From Eubacteriales bacterium (lineage in GTDB: Bacteria > Bacillota > Clostridia > Lachnospirales > Lachnospiraceae), in the NCBI GenBank assembly GCA_030524125.1, contig JAUNHB010000001.1, positions 1 through 51,919 of the forward strand: a stretch of 51,919 nt of DNA, written 5' to 3'. The notes below the pieces were generated by a model. The model was not told the DNA's origin. It did not search any database and was given only the letters and a program-made list of their open reading frames with translations. Every line of letters starts with the position of its first letter. Position 1 is the first letter of the stretch. The position numbers and the translations under genes are program-made. Below, in pieces: positions 25,337-32,391 of the stretch.

Positions 25337-25435
25337 TACTTTTCGGTCTGTTTTCATTATACTGTGTTTCAGAGAGGCGGGCAAGCGCTATTTCGACGCC
25401 CGGCCTCCGCAGGACAAAGAGGAGGAATTTATTTT

Positions 25436-26215
25436 ATGATTCGCAGGATCATTCAGATCGATACAGAAAAATGCAACGGCTGCGGCCTCTGCGCCAGCGC
25501 CTGTCAGGAGGGAGCCATCGGCATGGTCGACGGCAAGGCCGCGCTTCTGCGGGACGACTATTGCGACGGCCTCGGCAACTGCCTGCCCGCCTGTCCTACC
25601 GGAGCCATCTCCTTCGTGGAGCGCGAGGCGGCCGCCTACGACGAGGAAGCCGTGCTGGCCAACCAGAGGAAGGCGGCAAAAGCCACCGCGCCCGCCCACC
25701 CCGTCCACGCCTGCCCCGGCTCCGCGGCGAAAACGCTTCGTGAAGCTGCGCCCGCAGTCCAAGTCCACGCCTGCCCCGGTTCCGCGGCAAGGGCGCTGCG
25801 GGAGACAGGGACGGCGACGGCGACGGCGGCTGGCGCGCGGGAGGACATCCCTTCCGAGCTTCGCCAATGGCCGGTACAGATCAAACTCGTCCCCGTCACC
25901 GCTCCGTATTTTGCGGGAGCCGATCTTCTGATCGCCGCGGACTGCACCGCCTACGCGTACGCCGCCTTCCATCAGGAGTTTCTCCGGGGACGCATCGCCC
26001 TGATCGGCTGCCCGAAGCTGGACAGCGTGGACTACACGGAGAAGCTGACGCAGATCCTGTCCGAAAACGACATCAGAAGTCTGACGGTCGTCCGCATGGA
26101 GGTCCCTTGCTGCGGCGGGATCGAGCGCGCGGCTCTCGCCGCGCTGAAGGCCAGCGGCAAACGGATCCCCAGACAGGTCGTGACCGTGTCCGTCGACGGA
26201 CGGATCCTCGACTGA
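25436..26215 (+). CDS. Ferredoxin-like 4Fe-4S protein with conserved C-terminal domain
   Basis: In this 259-aa protein, Cys13, 16, 19 and 23 form one complete 4Fe-4S motif. The second motif (Cys43, 49, 53, in CDGLGNCLPACP) lacks one of the usual cysteines. An Ala-rich linker contains two copies, 20 residues apart, of HACPGSAA. The C-terminal domain has the family stretches WPVQIKLVPVTAPYF, ADLLIAADCTAYAYAAFH and VPCCGGIERA. Related small ferredoxin proteins accompany hcp (hybrid-cluster protein) in anaerobes under HcpR control, but hcp is not seen here. The start is the ATG with GAGGAGG 10 nt upstream. A role in electron transfer under nitrosative or redox stress is an inference. Confidence 0.8.
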   Translation: MIRRIIQIDTEKCNGCGLCASACQEGAIGMVDGKAALLRDDYCDGLGNCLPACPTGAISFVEREAAAYDEEAVLANQRKAAKATAPAHPVHACPGSAAKTLREAAPAVQVHACPGSAARALRETGTATATAAGAREDIPSELRQWPVQIKLVPVTAPYFAGADLLIAADCTAYAYAAFHQEFLRGRIALIGCPKLDSVDYTEKLTQILSENDIRSLTVVRMEVPCCGGIERAALAALKASGKRIPRQVVTVSVDGRILD

Positions 26216-26223
26216 GCCGCAGG

Positions 26224-26263
26224 CATGGGCGGCGCGAAAAGGTTCCTTTTCGCGCCGCCCATG
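26224..26263. terminator. Perfect 40-bp palindrome between convergent genes
   Basis: Two 19-bp arms (CATGGGCGGCGCGAAAAGG and its exact complement) are separated by only TT, and no T-tract follows. It lies between the ferredoxin stop and the stop of the ABC permease. It may end transcription from both sides, its internal TTTT/AAAA aiding release, but it could also act as a cruciform or transcript-end stabiliser. Confidence 0.6.
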
Positions 26264-26293
26264 TTCCAAACCCTCTCCTGCACGACGGCCGCG

Positions 26294-27142
26294 TCACTCG
26301 AGGTTCAGCCTTCTCGTCAGAACGTACTCTGTGACGAGATGGCACACGGCGATCTGCACAGCCGCAAAGAGCAGAAGCGCCAGCAGGAAGACTGTGAGGA
26401 AGAAGCCGCTGCTGCTTTCCAGCACATCCAGAAGACTCTGTGGCACAGCCAAGTTCAGAAGGATCCCGCCTGCGCTGGCCGCCACCGAAGCGACTACATT
26501 GATCCCCACATAGCTGACGAACGATCCGGCTACCCGGTGCCCCTCAAACAGCTGTCCGAGCGCCATAGACGCATACAGGATATAGACGCCGGACGCCGTA
26601 TCCACGAGGATCAGAAGAATCAGCAGCAGGATGATCGGAGTCGTGAAGCCGCCCAGCTCCTGCAGTATTCTGTCCCACATCTCTCCCATCGCCCAAAAAG
26701 CGTTTCTGAGCGCAAACCGGGAGGCTCCTGCAAAGAGGAGAAGGGCCGAGATCACGGCTACCAACCCGCTGATCAGATTCACGATCGTCGCGGTGATCCC
26801 CTTTGCAGTGATCAGCTGCCATGTCCGGACCGGAAGCGTGAACATCAGATACCCTTCTTCCTTCAAAAGTCCGTTCCAAAACCGCTGGATCACAAGGATC
26901 AGAGTGACAACGAACATGGCGATCACCACGCTGACAAACAGCAACCCTGTCACCATCATCAGGATCTGTCCTCCTCTGGATTCCACCAGATCCGTCCAGA
27001 AGCCGTTCTGCCCGTAGGACGCCTCCACGAGTCCCCGGATCGAAAAGCTGAACAGCAGCGCGAGGATCGGCGCCAGCAGCCATAGCGGCGCAAACACCCG
27101 AACCATGGATTTCATGTCATATTTGATCAGTTTTTTCAGCAT
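26294..27142 (-). CDS. ABC-2 type permease of a GntR-linked transporter
   Basis: This 282-aa protein has six hydrophobic segments. The N-terminus, LKKLIKYDMKSMVRVFAPLWL, is typical of ABC-2 permeases in YtrA-type cassettes. It pairs with the ATPase encoded directly upstream; the two genes overlap by a few bases. The start ATG has GGAGGTGA about 7 nt upstream. In relatives such cassettes answer cell-wall-acting compounds or export peptides, but the substrate here is unknown. Confidence 0.87.
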   Translation of the reverse strand: MLKKLIKYDMKSMVRVFAPLWLLAPILALLFSFSIRGLVEASYGQNGFWTDLVESRGGQILMMVTGLLFVSVVIAMFVVTLILVIQRFWNGLLKEEGYLMFTLPVRTWQLITAKGITATIVNLISGLVAVISALLLFAGASRFALRNAFWAMGEMWDRILQELGGFTTPIILLLILLILVDTASGVYILYASMALGQLFEGHRVAGSFVSYVGINVVASVAASAGGILLNLAVPQSLLDVLESSSGFFLTVFLLALLLFAAVQIAVCHLVTEYVLTRRLNLE

Positions 27143-27867
27143 TTCCACTCACCTCCGCCATAAGGAGCCGTCCGGAATTCGTCCCGGAACAGTTCGTCCA
27201 CAGATTTCCCTTCCTTTTCCCGAATGTCGTCCACCATCTCCTGACGAACCACTTGCCCGTCCTGAAGGAACACGACCTCGTCCAGCACCCGCTCCACATC
27301 GGAGATCAGATGGGTGGAGATCAGCACCGTCCCTTCCGGATTGTAGTTGTTCAGGATCGTCGTCAGAATAAAATCTCTCGCCGCCGGGTCCACGCCCGCG
27401 ATCGGTTCATCCAGCAGATACAGCCGCGCCTTCCGGCTCATGACCAGAATGAGCTGCACCTTTTCTTTCGTGCCCTTGGAGAGCGTCTTCATCTTCAGAC
27501 CCGTGTCGATCTGAAGCTCCGCGCACATCTTTTCCGCCCGCTCCCGGTCGAAGTCTTCGTAGAAATCCGCAAAGAAATCCAGCAGGTCGTCCACCCGCAT
27601 CCAGCCTGCAAAATACGGCTTGTCGGGCAGATAGCTGACGATCGACTTCGTGTGGACGCCCGGCTCCTCGTTGTCGATGGCGACGACTCCCTGATCCGGC
27701 TTCAAAAGTCCGTTCAAAATCTTGATCAGAGTCGTCTTCCCCGATCCGTTGGGCCCCAGAAGTCCCACGATCCGCCCGCTCTCCAGCTGGAGATCCACTC
27801 CCCTGAGCGCCGGCCTTCGGCCGTAGCTTTTCCACAGATCATGACACTGTATCAATATCTCGCTCAT
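27136..27867 (-). CDS. ABC transporter ATP-binding protein of a GntR-linked transporter
   Basis: The 243-aa ATPase has Walker A LLGPNGSGKTTL, the signature LSKGTKEKVQLIL, Walker B LYLLDEPIAGVDP and a switch His in ISTHLIS. The signature motif LSKGTKEK is the variant common in YtrB/EcsA-type ATPases. It starts one base after the GntR stop (TAAaATG), with GGAAAGGGG upstream, so regulator, ATPase and permease form one operon. Confidence 0.93.
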   Translation of the reverse strand: MSEILIQCHDLWKSYGRRPALRGVDLQLESGRIVGLLGPNGSGKTTLIKILNGLLKPDQGVVAIDNEEPGVHTKSIVSYLPDKPYFAGWMRVDDLLDFFADFYEDFDRERAEKMCAELQIDTGLKMKTLSKGTKEKVQLILVMSRKARLYLLDEPIAGVDPAARDFILTTILNNYNPEGTVLISTHLISDVERVLDEVVFLQDGQVVRQEMVDDIREKEGKSVDELFRDEFRTAPYGGGEWKC

Positions 27868-27868
27868 T

Positions 27869-28225
27869 TTATTTTCCCCTTTCCAGCAATTCCACTGCCT
27901 GTTCCCGCGTGTAGCCAAGCTCTGCCGCCGCTTCAAAATACTGGTCGATGATCCCCTGCGCCAGCGCGGTCCTCATCCCTTCCAGCACCCCTTCGTCCTC
28001 CGTCACAGTCCTTCCCGTCGTCCGGTTGGTCTCCGACAGCCCGGAGGCGTCCAGCCCGGCCAGCGCCCGCTGCATCGTATTCGGGTTCACGCCCGCCTCC
28101 GCCGCCAGCTCCCTGACGCTTGGCAGCCGCTCTCCCGCCTTATACCATCCCGACAGAATCCGCCGGGTGAGCTGTTCCTGAAGCTGTATCCAGATTGGTC
28201 TGCTGTCATCCAGTTTCCATTCCAT
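27869..28225 (-). CDS. GntR-family regulator, YtrA type
   Basis: This 118-aa protein has an N-terminal winged helix (PIWIQLQEQLTRRIL ... LPSVRELAAEAGVNPNTMQRAL) and a short helical tail without a ligand-binding domain, the YtrA subfamily layout. It probably represses its own operon with the downstream ABC transporter. A strong promoter and an overlapping palindrome lie just upstream. Confidence 0.92.
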   Translation of the reverse strand: MEWKLDDSRPIWIQLQEQLTRRILSGWYKAGERLPSVRELAAEAGVNPNTMQRALAGLDASGLSETNRTTGRTVTEDEGVLEGMRTALAQGIIDQYFEAAAELGYTREQAVELLERGK

Positions 28226-28256
28226 CTTTTCGCCCCTTTCTTGTATGACTGTATTT

Positions 28257-28278
28257 TTGTACTAATTATTTAATACAA
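28257..28278 (-). promoter_or_regulatory. Probable operator of the GntR cassette
   Basis: An imperfect palindrome with outer arms TTGTA and ATACAA around an AT-rich centre touches the downstream edge of the -10 box, as expected for autorepression by the GntR protein. Confidence 0.55.
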
Positions 28279-28306
28279 TAATACTGTATGATCTTCCGAA
28301 TGTCAA
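28278..28306 (-). promoter_or_regulatory. Sigma-A promoter of the GntR-ABC cassette
   Basis: On the minus strand a perfect TTGACA (28306-28301) and TATTAT (28283-28278) are 17 bp apart. The start codon is about 55 nt downstream, with AAAGGGG before it. Element R1-B ends about 18 bp upstream of the -35 box. Confidence 0.85.
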
Positions 28307-28323
28307 CCTTTTTTTATTTCAAA

Positions 28324-28450
28324 AGAATCCTGCCGCGCAGGATTCTCCGCCTGCGGCGGGTCGCTTAAGCGACATGATTCTATTCCGCCGCAGTGCGATC
28401 CTTGCGGAGCATTTTTGTATCATAGGACGTACTTTCCTATGATACAAAAA
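28324..28450 (-). repeat. R1-B: multi-hairpin dispersed element
   Basis: Reading on the minus strand, it begins with P1 (TTTTTGTATCATAGGA paired with its complement). The CTCCGC/GCGGAG and CTGCGGCGG/CCGCCGCAG central arm follows, capped by GTCGC-ttaa-GCGAC, and it ends with P5 (AGAATCCTGC...GCAGGATTCT). It starts inside the T-run of the spoIIIAH terminator and ends at the GntR promoter. Confidence 0.8.
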
Positions 28451-28481
28451 AATCCCCCGGATCTGTCCAAATCCGAGGGAT
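28446..28481 (-). terminator. Terminator of the spoIIIA operon
   Basis: An 11-bp stem (ATCCSTCGGAT-type arms, 8-nt loop) is followed on the minus strand by seven T, about 30 nt after the spoIIIAH stop. Confidence 0.85.
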
Positions 28482-28508
28482 CTCCAAATCTTTTTATGTT
28501 CTCACACC

Positions 28509-29180
28509 CTAATCTCCCGACACCGGCGTGATCGTGATGTTCGCCGCCTCGATCCCGGTCTTGCGCTTCACGATGTCCTCGATCTGCGCCCGCTGGGAGT
28601 CGCTGACCTGCGTGCTGCTGACTACCACGTCCGCGCAGGAATCGCTGATGCTGACCACCACGTCGTCAAAGCCCTGCGCGGCCAGAAGCGTCTCGGCGGC
28701 CAGCTCTTTCTCGGCCACGTCGGTCATCTCCACCATCTCGTCGATGGCTCCCTGCTTCTGCTCGTCGGTGATGTCGGCGCTGTTGATAAGCTCCATGAGG
28801 ATCTCCTTGTTTCGGGAACGAGTCTGCTCCCTCGTCACTCTCGCCTCCGACACCAGTCCCGCCCCCGCCGTACTGCTGGCCAGCACGGTCTCGCCGGCGT
28901 CTTCTCCGGCATCGGCCGTCTCCGCATCGTAGTCCTCGTCGAGACTGGCGATGTCTCCCTGCTCCTCCCCGGTTCCGGCGTAAATGTCCTCATCGGAGAT
29001 GTCCGACGCCAGCGAGAGTTCCCCGGAATCCTCCACGGAAGCGCTGCCCGCGCTCAGGAGCGCTCCGTCCAGCGTGGTGCCCGAATAATTCAGGTAGCCG
29101 GCCACCGCGATCATGGCCGCCAGCGCGGTGATGATCATCTGGTTTTTCTTGAATACAGGTTTTTTCAACAACTGCTTCAC
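28509..29180 (-). CDS. spoIIIAH: Stage III sporulation protein AH
   Basis: This 223-aa protein has one N-terminal membrane helix (about residues 13-32, MIITALAAMIAVAGYL). An acidic linker and a C-terminal YscJ/FliF-like ring-building domain follow (SRNKEILMELINSADITDEQK ... EDIVKRKTGIEAANITITPV). SpoIIIAH sits in the mother-cell membrane and binds forespore SpoIIQ to form the channel across the engulfment space. Translation starts at GTG with GGAGGG 7 nt upstream. That signal is the same one that would have coupled it to spoIIIAG before element R2b inserted between them. Confidence 0.95.
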   Translation of the reverse strand: MKQLLKKPVFKKNQMIITALAAMIAVAGYLNYSGTTLDGALLSAGSASVEDSGELSLASDISDEDIYAGTGEEQGDIASLDEDYDAETADAGEDAGETVLASSTAGAGLVSEARVTREQTRSRNKEILMELINSADITDEQKQGAIDEMVEMTDVAEKELAAETLLAAQGFDDVVVSISDSCADVVVSSTQVSDSQRAQIEDIVKRKTGIEAANITITPVSGD

Positions 29181-29198
29181 TTGCTTCCCTCCATTTTC

Positions 29199-29363
29199 GC
29201 AACCGTTCAGCCCGCGCCATTCGCAAAGCCGCGCTGACGCGCTTCCCGCCGCTTGCGCGGCTGTCTTTGCTCATGATCCGGCGCTCCCTCGGCCGGGAGC
29301 GGCAGGCCTCCATTCGTGCAGGCACGATTCCGTCCTGTTATTCCCGGCCGGCTGAACTGTTGC
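29199..29363. mobile_element. R2b: MITE-like element inserted between spoIIIAG and spoIIIAH
   Basis: A 165-bp element with 14-bp terminal inverted repeats matching at 13 positions (GCAACCGTTCAGCC and GGCTGAACTGTTGC). It is flanked by the exact 8-bp direct repeat CCATTTTC (29191-29198 and 29364-29371). No coding frame is shared with R2a. The 8-bp duplication and GYAAC ends recall the IS66 family, but no transposase is present. Its right end encodes the last eight residues and stop of SpoIIIAG. Confidence 0.9.
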
Positions 29364-29886
29364 CCATTTTCATTATTTTAATCTTATGAGGCTCGATGCC
29401 AAATAATGCCTGCGCCGCCTCCAATATATCCGACTGCACCGACGTGCTCCCGCCCCCCTGCGCGATCACCAGCACTCCCGTCACCTTCGGGTTGGTCCGG
29501 GACGATATGTACGGCGTCCGGTCCCCGTCGGTCTCCTCGTAGACCGTCTCCTCCTGCGTGCCGTCCGAGGACCTGCTCTTGTCCTTCTCCACCTGTTCTT
29601 CTCCCGTGCCCTCAAAGGTCAGCATGACGCGCACCTCCCCCACTCCCTCCACCGAAGCGAGCAGCTCTTCGAGCCTGCGTTCCATGCGGGTCCCGTAGTC
29701 CGCCTCCCCAGCCGGTTCCCCGGCCTCCTGATCCTCCGAGATCTCCTGCTCCGTCTCCTCCTTTCGCTCCGCCGGAAGGGCGATCACCGCCAGCAGAAGC
29801 CCCGTAAGCACCAGGATCAATAGCTGCTCCTTTCCGGGCGGCCAGTATTTTTTTCTTAACTTCCCGTACCATTCCTTCCCGGTCAC
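29338..29886 (-). CDS. spoIIIAG: Stage III sporulation protein AG, C-terminus altered by a MITE
   Basis: This 182-aa protein has a membrane helix (about residues 19-38), an acidic linker and the SpoIIIAG ring domain (RLEELLASVEGVGEVRVMLTFE ... VTGVLVIAQGGGS ... EAAQALFGIEPHKIKIMKM). SpoIIIAG forms a large ring in the mother-cell membrane of the forespore channel. The start is GTG overlapping the spoIIIAF stop (GTGA), with GGAGGAG upstream; an ATG 18 nt earlier lacks a ribosome binding site. The last residues, GNSSAGRE, come from R2b. The ancestral end reconstructed from the flanks is EGSK with a GTGA overlap into spoIIIAH. Confidence 0.92.
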   Translation of the reverse strand: MTGKEWYGKLRKKYWPPGKEQLLILVLTGLLLAVIALPAERKEETEQEISEDQEAGEPAGEADYGTRMERRLEELLASVEGVGEVRVMLTFEGTGEEQVEKDKSRSSDGTQEETVYEETDGDRTPYISSRTNPKVTGVLVIAQGGGSTSVQSDILEAAQALFGIEPHKIKIMKMGNSSAGRE

Positions 29887-30113
29887 TCCAGCTCCTCCTC
29901 CCATTCCAGCATCTGCGTCAGCGCCTGCTCATCCATCTGCTCCGCCAGCCGGAAGATCCTGAAAACGGGCTGCAAGAGAAGCACGACCAGGAGAAGACCC
30001 AGATAAAATTTTACATATTTTTCATAGCCTGTTCCGGGCAGCAGGTTCAGCACCACCTGCTCCAGCAGGTAAAATACCGCCACCACCCGGACCATCTCCA
30101 GAATTTCCTGCAT
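29883..30113 (-). CDS. spoIIIAF: Stage III sporulation protein AF, short form
   Basis: At 76 aa this is far shorter than the B. subtilis protein (about 200 aa). It keeps the two N-terminal membrane helices (FYLLEQVVLNLLPG and YVKFYLGLLLVVLLLQPVF), then only about 25 residues, ending LEWEEELE. The soluble domain is missing. The stop is precisely coupled to the spoIIIAG GTG start, so the gene looks settled in this form rather than freshly frameshifted. Position between spoIIIAE and spoIIIAG is the main evidence for its identity. Confidence 0.8.
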   Translation of the reverse strand: MQEILEMVRVVAVFYLLEQVVLNLLPGTGYEKYVKFYLGLLLVVLLLQPVFRIFRLAEQMDEQALTQMLEWEEELE

Positions 30114-30135
30114 CCCGCTCCCTCCCGCGCCGCCT

Positions 30136-31167
30136 TCAGCGCCCCGTCATCATGGTAGCCAGCGCCACCGTCAGGAGAAACAGCACCAGCACCGTGAACA
30201 CCGTCTGGAACAAAAGTCTCATGCCGCACGCCATTCCCGCCAGACATCCTGTGATCCGCTCGTCCGACACCGGCTGCAGCACGGCGGCCAACAGATAGTA
30301 GACCGCCATGATGATCCCCAGCTTGACCAGCGGGACCATGCACAGAAGGATCAGCGCCGCCAGCGCCGCCGCCCCGACGCCGTTTTTGATCAGCATGGCG
30401 GAGCCGAGCACCATATCCGTCACCGAGCCGGACACGTCCCCCACGCCCGGCACCATCTGAAGCCCCCGGCTTACGCTCATGGCCCGGAACGCGTCCGCCG
30501 CCGGGGAGATCATCCCCTGGATCATATGAAATCCCATGACGATCGCCAGCGCCGCCTTCAGGCTCCACCCCACAAGAAGCTCCATAAGCTCCGCGAACCG
30601 TCCAAGCCTCGCCTCCTTTGAAAGGTGGTTGGCCAGGACCAGCAGCACATAGATCTCCACGCAGGGCAGGACAAAGAGCTCCAGAAAGCGCTGCAGCGCT
30701 GAGACGAGCAGCAGGATAAATTCGTAATATACTCCCGCCGACATGGTGTACGAGGTCAGCATCATGGCTAAAAAATACGCGGGGGCCAGCGCCGTCATAA
30801 AGCTTCGCATGGCTCCCAGCACGTGCTCCGCCACCTGCAGGCTGCTCCGGAAGGAGGCGATCAGGATCAGAAACAAGATCATGTAGATCATGCAGAAGCT
30901 GATCTGCGAGACGTTTTTGTTCTGGAATACGTCTGCAAAGTGGATCAGCACCGCCGCCGCGACGGCCAGGATCAGAATGTGCACCCAAAGCTGCTTCTGT
31001 TCCAGAAGCTCCCGGAACAAAAGCTTCTGAAACGCTTCCGCAAGACTGCTCCACGAAAAAATGCTCTCTCCTGAGGCGCCCTTTTCCGCCATGTCCTGAA
31101 AATTCACGACGCCTCCGAGCATCTCGTCCAGAACCTCCTGAAGCTCTCCGAAATCAATCTCTCCCAT
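30136..31167 (-). CDS. spoIIIAE: Stage III sporulation protein AE
   Basis: This 343-aa polytopic membrane protein has eight or so hydrophobic segments and the family stretches GVYYEFILLLVSALQRFLELFVLPCVEIYVLL, GMISPAADAF and GLQMVPGVGD. It is a membrane component of the SpoIIIA-SpoIIQ feeding channel. The chosen start has GGCGGAG close upstream. With it the protein lacks the N-terminal signal peptide seen in Bacillus, and no hydrophobic stretch exists further upstream in frame either. Confidence 0.93.
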   Translation of the reverse strand: MGEIDFGELQEVLDEMLGGVVNFQDMAEKGASGESIFSWSSLAEAFQKLLFRELLEQKQLWVHILILAVAAAVLIHFADVFQNKNVSQISFCMIYMILFLILIASFRSSLQVAEHVLGAMRSFMTALAPAYFLAMMLTSYTMSAGVYYEFILLLVSALQRFLELFVLPCVEIYVLLVLANHLSKEARLGRFAELMELLVGWSLKAALAIVMGFHMIQGMISPAADAFRAMSVSRGLQMVPGVGDVSGSVTDMVLGSAMLIKNGVGAAALAALILLCMVPLVKLGIIMAVYYLLAAVLQPVSDERITGCLAGMACGMRLLFQTVFTVLVLFLLTVALATMMTGR

Positions 31168-31202
31168 ATTTCTCCGCCCTCTTTTCTCTGACGCCGGATC
31201 TC

Positions 31203-31586
31203 CTACGGAGCCAGAAACGTCCGGATCGTGTCCAGAAGCGCCGTCAGCACCGGGATGCTCACCGCAAGCACCGACAGCTTTCCGAACATCTGGATCTGCC
31301 CCGCGATCGTCTGATAGCCCGCATCCTTGCACAGATCCGACGCAAACTCCGCGATATAGGTGATCCCGATGATCTTCAGCAGAATACGGACATAGCCCGC
31401 GCGGATCGGCAGGCTCTCCCTCACCGCCTCGATCCCCTCGATGACCGTCCGGAGACTGTCGGTCACCTGAAGAAAGATCAGAAGACTCACGCCCAGACAG
31501 AGATAGACGCCGTACTCCGGCTTCAGCGCCTTCAGCTGCTGGGCCATCAGCACGCCTGCGATCCCGATCATGGCAATGCGGATCAT
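31203..31586 (-). CDS. spoIIIAD: Stage III sporulation protein AD
   Basis: This 127-aa protein has about four membrane segments and the family motif YLCLGVSLLIFLQVTDSL, followed by LLKIIGITYIAEFASDLCKDAGY. The length matches the family. AAAGGAGG lies 7 nt before the chosen ATG. It follows spoIIIAC by 19 nt. Confidence 0.95.
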   Translation of the reverse strand: MIRIAMIGIAGVLMAQQLKALKPEYGVYLCLGVSLLIFLQVTDSLRTVIEGIEAVRESLPIRAGYVRILLKIIGITYIAEFASDLCKDAGYQTIAGQIQMFGKLSVLAVSIPVLTALLDTIRTFLAP

Positions 31587-31605
31587 GGCGGATCCTCCTT
31601 TCCCC

Positions 31606-31800
31606 TCAGAGTGTGAACAGCTGCTGCATGGTCTCAAACAACTGGTACACGTACGGAATGATCCAGAACAGCACCAGCAAAAGCCCTGCCAGACTGGTCA
31701 GAAACGCCTGCTCCTCCCGCCCGCTGTGCTTTAATACCTGAGACAGCACAGAGACGAGAATGCCCACGGCGGCGATCTTAAATATCAAGGCTTCACTCAT
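31606..31800 (-). CDS. spoIIIAC: Stage III sporulation protein AC
   Basis: This 64-aa protein has two membrane helices, with KIAAVGILVSVLSQVLKHSGREEQA being the family hallmark. The start is the second in-frame ATG, because GGAGG lies 5 nt upstream of it and the resulting length is typical. Confidence 0.95.
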   Translation of the reverse strand: MSEALIFKIAAVGILVSVLSQVLKHSGREEQAFLTSLAGLLLVLFWIIPYVYQLFETMQQLFTL

Positions 31801-31872
31801 CGCTACCTCCATCCTGTCCTTTTTGTTGGCGGCCCCTCAGCCGCGGCACAGCCTCCCGCGTCCGCCTGCCGG

Positions 31873-32391
31873 TCAGAGAAGGAGGAGCACGATCGCCGCG
31901 CCTCCCAGCGCCCCCAGATACCGGTAGAGTCTCCTCCTGCTGTCCGCCGTCTCCTTTGCCTGTGCGAGGGCCGCCTCCAGCCGCCGCTCGTAGTAGCGAA
32001 GCGTCTCCAGCTGCATCGTCACATCCAGATACCCCAGCATGGATCCCAGCTCCTCAAGCTCCTTAAGCTCCCCGGCGGACAGCCGAAGGCGTCCCCGGAT
32101 CCTCCTTACATTTCTCTCCCAGATCCCCGACGCGGTGGCTCCGCTCCGGCTTTCCAGCTCTCTGGCCGTCTCCCGGAAAAAATCGGAAAAGGGCTCGTTC
32201 GCCTCCTCGCCCAGACGCCGGAACGCGTCCGGAAGCGGCTGCCGGACACACCGGATCTCCCCCTGGAGCAGGAGCGTCAGCCGCTGGAGCTCCTGGATCT
32301 GAGCCGTCCTCTGATCCAGCTCCCGGGCCATGGAATTTCCGATGCCCGTCGTCCCGGCCAGGATCAGACACATTCCCGCCGCCTTCAGCAA
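31873..32391 (-). CDS. spoIIIAB: Stage III sporulation protein AB
   Basis: This 172-aa protein has an N-terminal helix (GMCLILAGTTGIGNSMA), a long helical region with EIRCVRQPLPDAFRRL, and a C-terminal membrane helix (YLGALGGAAIVLLLL), the usual plan. It starts at TTG inside the end of spoIIIAA, with GGGAGGG 9 nt upstream. A gap of 72 nt separates it from spoIIIAC. Confidence 0.92.
   Translation of the reverse strand: MLKAAGMCLILAGTTGIGNSMARELDQRTAQIQELQRLTLLLQGEIRCVRQPLPDAFRRLGEEANEPFSDFFRETARELESRSGATASGIWERNVRRIRGRLRLSAGELKELEELGSMLGYLDVTMQLETLRYYERRLEAALAQAKETADSRRRLYRYLGALGGAAIVLLLL

Noticed and set aside
28990-29325. A peptide beginning MSKDSRASGGKRV inside R2b that could be a small protein
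   Set aside because: The matching stretch in R2a loses the frame through an insertion/deletion, so the reading frame is not kept between copies.
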